From: SVFI01 sp045643145
GTDB lineage: Bacteria > Bacillota > Clostridia > Lachnospirales > Lachnospiraceae
Direction: 5' to 3'
DNA: 58,336 nt
NCBI GenBank assembly: GCA_045643145.1
Contig: JAZUKG010000116.1
Span: 1 to 58,336 of the forward strand
Made by a program: the position numbers and the translations under genes. Positions 51,378-58,336 of this stretch are shown here, piece by piece (within the stretch, counting starts at the first letter, position 1; each line of letters begins with the position of its first letter). A model generated the notes under the pieces. That model worked only from the letters and a program-made list of their open reading frames with translations, was not told the DNA's origin and did no database searches.

Positions 51378-53051
51378 GTGTCGTCAAATTGTATAGATGC
51401 TAAATTATTTCGTAATATGTTTTTAGCCGGAGCTAAGAATTTGGAAGCTCAGAAAGAATATATTAATGAACTGAATGTATTCCCTGTACCGGATGGTGAT
51501 ACAGGAACTAATATGACATTAACTATTATGTCAGCAGCAAAGGAAGTTAGTGCTTTAGGTGAAGATGCTTCTTTAGCAGATCTTTCCAAGGCTATTTCAT
51601 CCGGTTCATTAAGAGGTGCCAGAGGTAACTCAGGAGTTATTTTATCTCAGCTTTTCCGCGGATTATGTAAGGTAATCAAAGAAGTAGAAGGTCAGATTAC
51701 TGTAGATGATTTAATCAATGCTTTTGATAAAGCGGTTGAAAGTGCTTATAAGGCAGTTATGAAACCAAAGGAAGGTACTATTTTAACTGTTGCCAAGGGA
51801 GTTTATGAAAAAGCTTTGGAATTCTCGGGTACAGAAGATATGGATGCCTTTATTGATGAGGTTATCAATTATGCTCAGGAGGTTTTGAATCAAACTCCTG
51901 AAATGTTACCTGTATTAAAACAGGCCGGTGTAGTAGATTCCGGCGGACAGGGATTATTAGAAGTATTAAAGGGTGCACAAAAGGCATTTCGCGGCGAAGA
52001 ACTTGACTTATCGATTGTTCAGACTGCATCACCAAAACTGACAAATATCAGCACAGAAGCTGTAGATACTGCTGATATCAAATTTGGTTATTGTACTGAA
52101 TTTATTATCATGTTAGATAAGACATTTAATGTTAAAAATGAAATGGATTTCAAGTCATTTCTTGAATCAATCGGTGATTCTATTGTTGTAGTTGCTGATG
52201 ATGATATCGTAAAGGTTCATGTTCATACAAATGATCCGGGACTTGCAATTCAGAGAGCGCTTACTTATGGTTCGCTTTCTAATATGAAGATTGATAATAT
52301 GCGTCTCGAACATCAGGAAAAACTCTTTAAAGAGCAGGAAAAGGCTGAAGCAGAAAGTAAGCCTGCTGATTTAGGACCACAGAAAGATTATGGATTTATC
52401 AGCGTATCCGTTGGTGACGGACTGAGCGAAATCTTCAAGGATTTAGGTGTAGACTATGTCATTGCCGGTGGTCAGACAATGAATCCTAGTACCGAGGATA
52501 TCCTGGGTGCAATTGAAAAAGTAAATGCAAAGACAATTTATGTTCTTCCAAACAATAAAAATATTGTCATGGCAGCAAATCAGGCCAGAGATTTAACTGA
52601 AGACAAGGAAATCATCGTAGTTCCTACCAAGAATATTCCGCAGGGTATCTCAGCTATGATTAATTTTGCACCGGATTTATCAGGTGAGGAAAATCTCGCA
52701 GCTATGATGGAAGAAATGGAAATTATTCAGACAGGTCAGGTAACTTATGCAGTCAGAGATACAGAAATTGACGGCAAGGTAATCAAGATGAATGACATTA
52801 TGGGTATCGGAGACAAGACTATTTTATCTGTTGGTACTGAAATCGAAGCAACTACCAAAGATATGGTGGCTCAGATGATGTCAAATGATGAGTATGAACC
52901 TGAACTGATCAGTATTTATTATGGTTCAGATGTGACAGAAGAAGATGCACAAGCTTTATCTGATCAGATTGAAGAAGCTTATCCAGATTGTGATGTTGAA
53001 TTACAGTATGGCGGACAGCCAATTTATTATTATATTATTTCTGCTGAATAG
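51378..53051 (+). CDS. fakA: Fatty acid kinase subunit A / DAK2 domain protein (YloV)
   Basis: A 557-aa fatty acid kinase, which phosphorylates fatty acids bound to a FakB (DegV) partner for phospholipid synthesis. The N-terminal DAK2-type kinase (~1-210) has NVFPVPDGDTGTNM (metal/ATP aspartates) and GSLRGARGNSGVI; a middle domain (~230-300) and C-terminal domain (~330-557, DegV-like) follow. GTG start at 51378 with AAGGAGGATAAAGAC. The DegV gene two genes downstream is its likely FakB. Confidence 0.93.
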   Translation: MSSNCIDAKLFRNMFLAGAKNLEAQKEYINELNVFPVPDGDTGTNMTLTIMSAAKEVSALGEDASLADLSKAISSGSLRGARGNSGVILSQLFRGLCKVIKEVEGQITVDDLINAFDKAVESAYKAVMKPKEGTILTVAKGVYEKALEFSGTEDMDAFIDEVINYAQEVLNQTPEMLPVLKQAGVVDSGGQGLLEVLKGAQKAFRGEELDLSIVQTASPKLTNISTEAVDTADIKFGYCTEFIIMLDKTFNVKNEMDFKSFLESIGDSIVVVADDDIVKVHVHTNDPGLAIQRALTYGSLSNMKIDNMRLEHQEKLFKEQEKAEAESKPADLGPQKDYGFISVSVGDGLSEIFKDLGVDYVIAGGQTMNPSTEDILGAIEKVNAKTIYVLPNNKNIVMAANQARDLTEDKEIIVVPTKNIPQGISAMINFAPDLSGEENLAAMMEEMEIIQTGQVTYAVRDTEIDGKVIKMNDIMGIGDKTILSVGTEIEATTKDMVAQMMSNDEYEPELISIYYGSDVTEEDAQALSDQIEEAYPDCDVELQYGGQPIYYYIISAE

Positions 53052-53059
53052 GATTTGTT

Positions 53060-55120
53060 ATGAGGTTAGAAGACTCAATTATGAGTATAAAGGGCATCGG
53101 TGAAAAAAACGCTGCCCTTTTTAGTAAGCTTAATATTGAATCAGTTCGAGATTTGATTTTCACTTTTCCCAGAAGCTACGAGGCATATCCGCCGGTGAGT
53201 TCACTAAGTGAAATCAAGGATCAGGGACTGGGCTATGGGGCGGTATTGGCAACCGTTTGTCAGACCCCTGTTTTAGTTTCAGCCAGAGGACTGAATATGG
53301 TAAAGGTGAAGGCAATCGATTCTATGAATGATACTTTGCAAATCACCTTTTTTCATATGCCTTATTTAAAAAAGCAGATTAAATCCGGATCTACTTATGT
53401 CTTTTTTGGTACTTTTTCTCAGGACAAAAGCGGATTTAGTATGGCACATCCCAAAATGTTTAAGGAAGCGGAATATCAAAAACTTGTCGGTGGATTGCAG
53501 CCGGTTTATGCCTTGACAAAGGGAATTTCAAATCAAGGTTTTGCCAAATTTGTGCAAAACGCGTTGAAAGAACTCGAATTTCCTGCAGATTTTAATTCGC
53601 AGGCTGAGTTATATCAAAATTATGACTTTATGCCGGTAGAGGACAGCTTAAAAGAAATCCATATGCCTACCGATGCGCAAAGTATGTTAAAAGCCAGAAA
53701 AAGATTCTCCTATGAAGAATTCTTGTTATTTCTTCTGGCAATGAAAAGTCAAAAGTTCAGTCAAAAGGAACCTTTTGATTATCCTATGATAGAGACAGCT
53801 GATGCAAATCGTTTGATTGAAGCCTTACCTTATAATCTGACGAATTCTCAGCTGAATGCATATAAACAGATAAAAGAAGATATGTTATCAGGTCAGTGTA
53901 TGAACCGCTTGCTGCAGGGCGATGTCGGAAGCGGAAAAACTTTGGTTGCTTTACTGGCCATTTTGTTGTGTGTATCGAACGGACTGCAGGCGGCGCTTAT
54001 GGCTCCGACAGAAGTTTTGGCAAATCAGCATATGGAAAGCTTTGTTTCTATGGCAAAGCAGTATCAATTGCCGTTTAAGCCTGTATTATTAACCGGTTCA
54101 CAAACCGCCAAGGAGAAACGTCTGATTTATGAAAGCCTGAAAAACGGGGAAGCAAATGTAGTAATTGGTACGCATGCGATTATTCAGGACGGTGTTGAAT
54201 TTGAAAAACTCGGCCTGGTTATTACCGATGAACAACACAGATTTGGTGTAAAACAAAGACAGGCACTTGTAAAAAAGGCATCTACCGTACATTCTATTGT
54301 AATGAGTGCGACCCCTATTCCCAGATCATTGGCTATTATTTTATATGGTGATTTGGACATATCTGAAATGAAAGAATTACCGGGAGAACGTCTTCCGATT
54401 AAAAACTGCGTAGTCGATCAGTCCAAACGAAAGAGCTCGTATCATTTTATGAAACAGCAAATTGATGAAGGTCGTCAGATTATGATTATTTGTCCAATGG
54501 CACTTCCGGGTGTCATGGAAGGGCTGGAAAACGTAGTTGAATATTCTGAAGGCTTAAAAAGCGAGTTTGACTCGAATGTACGTATTGCGTATTTACACGG
54601 TAAAATGAAACCAAAACTGAAAAACGAAGTTATGGAACGTTTTGCCAAGGGAGATATTGATATTTTGGTATCTACCACAGTAATTGAGGTAGGAGTAAAT
54701 GTTCCAAATGCCACAGTCATGATGGTGGAAAATGCGGAAAGATTTGGTCTGGCTACGTTACATCAGATCAGAGGCCGTGTCGGACGTGGTGATAAGCAAA
54801 GCTACTGCATATTTATGCAGACATCTAAAAACAGAAAAAATGAACGTCTGGAAATTTTAAATAAAACCAATGACGGATTTGAGATAGCAAATGAGGACTT
54901 AAAGCTCAGAGGCCCCGGAGATTCAATGGGGCTCGAACAAAGCGGAGCTTTCCAGTTTGCATTTGCGGATATATATAATGACGCAGATATGTTAAAGCTG
55001 GCAGCAAAGGATGCAAATGAGATTATTCAAAAAGATGCAACGCTTAGCGATACGTCGCACAGCTTTTTAAAAGAAAAGGTTCAAACCTATTTGGACAGCG
55101 GATATATCAAAATTATTTAA
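53060..55120 (+). CDS. recG: ATP-dependent DNA helicase RecG
   Basis: 686-aa helicase that regresses stalled forks. N-terminal wedge/OB domain (~1-210) starting SIMSIKGIGEKNAALF; helicase domains with Walker A LQGDVGSGKTLVALL, Walker B ITDEQHRFG, SATPIPRSLAI, and TVIEVGVNVPNATVM plus QIRGRVGRG; C-terminal KLRGPGDSMGLEQSG. Complete. 8 bp after fakA, no strong RBS (GGATTTGTT). The fakA-recG adjacency is widespread in Firmicutes. Confidence 0.98.
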   Translation: MRLEDSIMSIKGIGEKNAALFSKLNIESVRDLIFTFPRSYEAYPPVSSLSEIKDQGLGYGAVLATVCQTPVLVSARGLNMVKVKAIDSMNDTLQITFFHMPYLKKQIKSGSTYVFFGTFSQDKSGFSMAHPKMFKEAEYQKLVGGLQPVYALTKGISNQGFAKFVQNALKELEFPADFNSQAELYQNYDFMPVEDSLKEIHMPTDAQSMLKARKRFSYEEFLLFLLAMKSQKFSQKEPFDYPMIETADANRLIEALPYNLTNSQLNAYKQIKEDMLSGQCMNRLLQGDVGSGKTLVALLAILLCVSNGLQAALMAPTEVLANQHMESFVSMAKQYQLPFKPVLLTGSQTAKEKRLIYESLKNGEANVVIGTHAIIQDGVEFEKLGLVITDEQHRFGVKQRQALVKKASTVHSIVMSATPIPRSLAIILYGDLDISEMKELPGERLPIKNCVVDQSKRKSSYHFMKQQIDEGRQIMIICPMALPGVMEGLENVVEYSEGLKSEFDSNVRIAYLHGKMKPKLKNEVMERFAKGDIDILVSTTVIEVGVNVPNATVMMVENAERFGLATLHQIRGRVGRGDKQSYCIFMQTSKNRKNERLEILNKTNDGFEIANEDLKLRGPGDSMGLEQSGAFQFAFADIYNDADMLKLAAKDANEIIQKDATLSDTSHSFLKEKVQTYLDSGYIKII

Positions 55121-55141
55121 ATAAATTTGGAGGCAATTAAG

Positions 55142-56020
55142 TTGAGTAAAGTTGCAATTATGACAGATAGTAATAGTGGTATTACTCAAGACGGCGGAAA
55201 AGAACTGGGAGTATTTGTACTTCCCATGCCTTTTACCATTGATAATGAAACCTTTTATGAAGATATCAGTTTGACTCAGGAAGGCTTTTATGAATATTTG
55301 GCAAAGGATGCAGATGTAGCTACCTCACAGCCGACTCCTGCAGATGTCATCGAGATGTTTCGTTCGATTTTAAAGGAATATGATGAAATTGTATATATTC
55401 CTATGTCAAGCGGTCTTAGCGGATCCTGTCAGACAGCTGCTATTTTAGCATCAGAGGATGAATTTGACGGCAAGGTATTTGTCGTAGACAATCAGCGAAT
55501 TTCAGTTACTCAAAGACAATCCGTATTAGATGCACAGCTTTTGGCTAAAGAAGGAAAAAGCGGAAAAGAAATTCATGATTTCTTGATTGAGGATAAATTT
55601 AATTCCAGTATTTATATCATGTTAAATACTCTGTATTATCTGAAAAAAGGCGGCAGAATTACACCTGCTGCGGCTGCACTGGGTACGCTTTTAAAGCTGA
55701 AACCGGTATTGCAGATTCAGGGAGAAAAGCTCGATGCTTTTGCAAAAGCCAGAACAGTGGTACAGGGCAAAAAACTTATGATTGCTGCTATTAAAAAGGA
55801 TATTGAAACGAGATTTGGCGGACTTGATGAAGAATCCAAAAATCGTGTAACTTTACATATTGCGTATTCAAAGGATGAAGAAGCAGCCAATATTTGGAAA
55901 GAAGAAGTAATGAAAGAATTTGAAGGTTATCAAATTCATATGGATCCATTATCGCTTAGCGTTTCCTGTCATATTGGTGAAGGGGCATTGGCGCTGGCTG
56001 TTACCCAAAACATCAGATAA
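55142..56020 (+). CDS. DegV family protein (fatty acid-binding, FakB-like)
   Basis: A 292-aa DegV protein that binds a long-chain fatty acid and presents it to FakA. Features: AIMTDSNSGI at the N-terminus, ATSQPTPADVIEMF, IPMSSGLSGSC (lipid carboxylate-binding Ser region), YYLKKGGRITPAAAAL, and a C-terminal SCHIGEGALALAV. A TTG start at 55142 follows TTTGGAGGCAATTAAG; the frame is open to 55127 but that part is the RBS. It shares an operon with fakA. Confidence 0.93.
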   Translation: MSKVAIMTDSNSGITQDGGKELGVFVLPMPFTIDNETFYEDISLTQEGFYEYLAKDADVATSQPTPADVIEMFRSILKEYDEIVYIPMSSGLSGSCQTAAILASEDEFDGKVFVVDNQRISVTQRQSVLDAQLLAKEGKSGKEIHDFLIEDKFNSSIYIMLNTLYYLKKGGRITPAAAALGTLLKLKPVLQIQGEKLDAFAKARTVVQGKKLMIAAIKKDIETRFGGLDEESKNRVTLHIAYSKDEEAANIWKEEVMKEFEGYQIHMDPLSLSVSCHIGEGALALAVTQNIR

Positions 56021-56083
56021 TGGAGATATATTTTAGGGATGTTTTGATAAGGATATCAAGACGAGAAAGGAAAGGATAGTAAA

Positions 56084-58006
56084 ATGGCAAAAACACAGGG
56101 GTATGATGCTGCCAGTATTACAGTACTGGAAGGATTAGAGGCGGTCAGAGTCAGACCCGGAATGTATATTGGTAGTGTATCTACAAAGGGATTAAATCAT
56201 TTGATTTATGAAATCGTAGATAATGCAGTCGATGAACATTTGGCCGGCTTTTGTAATCATATTGATGTGATTATTCATAATGACGGAAGTGTATCCGTAT
56301 CCGATGACGGACGTGGTATTCCTGTCGATTTACATGAAAAAGGAATCAGCGCAGAACGTTTGGTATTTACCACACTTCATGCCGGAGGAAAATTTGACAA
56401 TGATGCATATAAGACCAGTGGTGGTCTTCATGGTGTAGGTTCGTCTGTTGTTAACGCACTTTCAACCTGGCTCAAGGTAAAGGTAAAACGAGGCGGGTTT
56501 ATTTATGAAGACGGATATGAACTCGGAGTACCGGTTGTGGAACTAAATGACGGGTTATTACCGGTTATCGGAAAAACCAAGGAAACAGGAACTACGATTT
56601 CTTTTATGCCGGATGATACGATTTTTGATCATATTATTTTCAAGGCAGAGGATATAAAAAGCAGACTTCATGAAACTGCTTATTTAAATCCAAATCTGAC
56701 AATCCATTTTGAGGATCACAGACAGGAAGAGGTTGATGAGATTACCTTCCACGAACCGGAAGGAATTGTCGGATTTATTAAAAGCATGAATCAAAGCCAG
56801 GAAGCCGTAACAGATGTCATCAGCATCAAAGGCGAAAGTGACGGCATTGCAGTAGAAGTGGCATTCCAGTATGTCAATGAATTTCACGAAAATGTACTGG
56901 GCTTTTGTAATAATATTTATAATGCAGAAGGCGGTACTCATATTACCGGATTTAAAACAATCTTTACTTCTGTTATTAACACATATGCGAGAGAATTAAA
57001 TATTCTCAAGGACAAGGATGCAAACTTTACAGGACCGGATGTCAGAAACGGAATGACAGCGGTTGTTTCTATCAAGCATCCGGATCCTCGTTTTGAAGGT
57101 CAGACAAAAACAAAGCTCGACAATCAGGATGCGACCAAAGTGGTATCCAAGGTTGTAGGTGATGAAATTGTTCGTTATTTTGACCGAAATGTTGAGGTAT
57201 TAAAGGCAGTCATCGGATGCGCTGAAAAATCTGCGAAAATCCGTAAAACAGAGGAAAAAGCCAAGACCAATATGCTTACCAAGCAGCGTTTTTCCTTTGA
57301 TTCCAACGGCAAACTTGCCAACTGTGAATCCAGAGATGCCTCAAAATGCGAAATCTTTATCGTCGAGGGAGATTCTGCGGGTGGTAGTGCAAAAATGGCC
57401 AGAAATCGTATGTATCAGGCTATTATGCCAATCCGAGGCAAGATTTTGAACGTTGAAAAAGCCAGCATCGACAAGGTACTCGCAAATGCGGAAATCAAAA
57501 CTATGATTAATGCATTTGGATGTGGTTTTTCAGAGGGCTATGGAAATGATTTTGATATTACGAAGCTCCGTTATGACAAGATTATTATTATGGCCGATGC
57601 CGACGTCGACGGTGCACATATTTGTACCCTTTTACTTACTTTATTTTATCGCTTTATGCCGGAACTTATTATGGAGGGTCATGTTTATATTGCCATGCCG
57701 CCTCTTTACAAGGCAATTCCTTCCAAGGGTAAGGAAGAATACTTATACGATGACAAGGCTTTAGCAAAATATCGTAAAACGCATAAGGCTCCTTTTACAC
57801 TCCAGCGATATAAAGGTTTGGGTGAAATGGATGCAGAGCAGCTTTGGGAAACCACTTTAGATCCGGAAACCAGATTCTTAAAGAGAGTTGAAATTGATGA
57901 TCGTATGCTTGCAAATGCTGTTACCGAAACACTGATGGGAAATGACGTAGCACCGAGAAAGCAGTTTATTTATGATCATGCCAAAGAAGCGTTATTAGAT
58001 TTTTAG
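56084..58006 (+). CDS. DNA gyrase / topoisomerase IV subunit B
   Basis: 640-aa ATPase subunit of a type IIA topoisomerase. GHKL ATPase (~15-220: EIVDNAVDEHLAG, SDDGRGIPV, KTSGGLHGVGSSVVNAL), transducer (~225-390; QTKTKLDN), TOPRIM (~420-535: EGDSAGGSAKMARNRMYQAI, IMADADVDGAHI) and a C-terminal part with RYKGLGEMDAEQLWETTLDP. Complete. Outside the usual dnaA-recF neighbourhood and behind degV, so a second, topo IV-like pair is possible; ILNVEKA is more gyrase-like. RBS AGAAAGGAAAGGAT. It is 11 bp before the A subunit. Confidence 0.93.
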   Translation: MAKTQGYDAASITVLEGLEAVRVRPGMYIGSVSTKGLNHLIYEIVDNAVDEHLAGFCNHIDVIIHNDGSVSVSDDGRGIPVDLHEKGISAERLVFTTLHAGGKFDNDAYKTSGGLHGVGSSVVNALSTWLKVKVKRGGFIYEDGYELGVPVVELNDGLLPVIGKTKETGTTISFMPDDTIFDHIIFKAEDIKSRLHETAYLNPNLTIHFEDHRQEEVDEITFHEPEGIVGFIKSMNQSQEAVTDVISIKGESDGIAVEVAFQYVNEFHENVLGFCNNIYNAEGGTHITGFKTIFTSVINTYARELNILKDKDANFTGPDVRNGMTAVVSIKHPDPRFEGQTKTKLDNQDATKVVSKVVGDEIVRYFDRNVEVLKAVIGCAEKSAKIRKTEEKAKTNMLTKQRFSFDSNGKLANCESRDASKCEIFIVEGDSAGGSAKMARNRMYQAIMPIRGKILNVEKASIDKVLANAEIKTMINAFGCGFSEGYGNDFDITKLRYDKIIIMADADVDGAHICTLLLTLFYRFMPELIMEGHVYIAMPPLYKAIPSKGKEEYLYDDKALAKYRKTHKAPFTLQRYKGLGEMDAEQLWETTLDPETRFLKRVEIDDRMLANAVTETLMGNDVAPRKQFIYDHAKEALLDF

Positions 58007-58017
58007 AGGGAAAATAA

Positions 58018-58336
58018 ATGAGCGACAATATTATCTTAACGGAATATTCAGAGGTCATGGAACAGTCTTATATCGACTATGCCATGAGCGTTATTATTGC
58101 CAGAGCACTTCCTGATGTCAGGGATGGATTGAAACCGGTTCAAAGAAGAACCTTATATGATATGAATGAGCTTGGAATTCGTTATGACAAGCCTTATCGT
58201 AAGTGTGCCCGTATCGTAGGTGATACCATGGGTAAATATCATCCTCACGGTGATTCTTCGATTTATGATGCACTGGTTGTTATGGCACAGGACTTCAAAA
58301 AAGGCTTACCGCTGATTGACGGCCACGGAAACTTCG
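58018..58336 (+). CDS. DNA gyrase / topoisomerase IV subunit A, truncated by window end
   Basis: The first 106 codons of the breakage-reunion subunit. ATG 58018 follows GAGGGAAAATAA. Seen: SYIDYAMSVIIARALPDVRD, GLKPVQRRTLYDMNELG, KCARIVGDTMGKYHPHGDSS and IYDALVVMAQDF. The catalytic Tyr lies beyond the window. QRRTLYDMNELGIRYDKPYR differs from standard gyrase A (usually HRRILYAM), so this pair may be topo IV-like. Confidence 0.92.
   Translation, partial: MSDNIILTEYSEVMEQSYIDYAMSVIIARALPDVRDGLKPVQRRTLYDMNELGIRYDKPYRKCARIVGDTMGKYHPHGDSSIYDALVVMAQDFKKGLPLIDGHGNF

Overview
The window is 58 kb of low-GC chromosome with strong AGGAGG-type ribosome binding sites, sporulation genes (SpoIID-type, YtfI/GerW pair, a cysteine-rich coat-like protein), a phenylalanine T-box leader, BspA-type surface proteins with a class B sortase, and a U32 peptidase/FtsW/PBP block. 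Together these point to a spore-lineage Clostridia, most likely Lachnospiraceae. This placement is inference from gene content. I see no phage, transposon, CRISPR array, rRNA or tRNA.

Layout. 1-3.1 kb: 3' part of pckA, a possible structured 3' RNA, a lipase-like hydrolase, then a free-standing structured ncRNA with its own promoter and terminator. 3.1-6.4 kb: a long SpoIID-type protein, three tandem palindrome-bearing 60-bp repeats and a YihY membrane protein. 6.4-11.3 kb: T-box, pheS, pheT, queA. 11.4-14.7 kb: a PilZ protein, a zinc-ribbon/SHOCT protein, an acyltransferase, and aroA on the minus strand. 15-17 kb: an EF-G paralogue with altered G motifs. 17.3-20.7 kb: a membrane protein, a LytTR response regulator and two small membrane proteins that look like the halves of a degenerate AgrC-type kinase. 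20.7-21.8 kb: three minus-strand small genes, one with a sigma-K-like promoter. 21.9-30.4 kb: a sortase B and two large LRR surface proteins. 30.5-33.5 kb: a LysR regulator divergent from leuCD.

33.7-38.8 kb is the most unusual region: a compact five-gene operon encoding a TIM-barrel protein, a GAF-GGDEF protein, a TIR-zinc-ribbon protein, a class III nucleotide cyclase with non-canonical base-recognition residues, and an unknown protein with a duplicated C-terminal module. It has a consensus promoter whose -35 box lies inside an inverted repeat.

38.9-46.1 kb: ruvAB, zapA, U32 peptidase, FtsW/RodA, PBP. 46.3-50.7 kb: a CheX-like fusion with CheY, NUDIX, a small unknown, YtfI, GerW, a J-domain protein, and rpmB (minus) with a structured leader. 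51-58.3 kb: Asp23/YloU, FakA, RecG, DegV/FakB, and a type IIA topoisomerase pair, the second gene cut by the window end.

Most genes are ordinary housekeeping. The accessory interest lies in the nucleotide-signalling operon, the split pseudo-kinase, the intergenic repeats and the structured RNAs.
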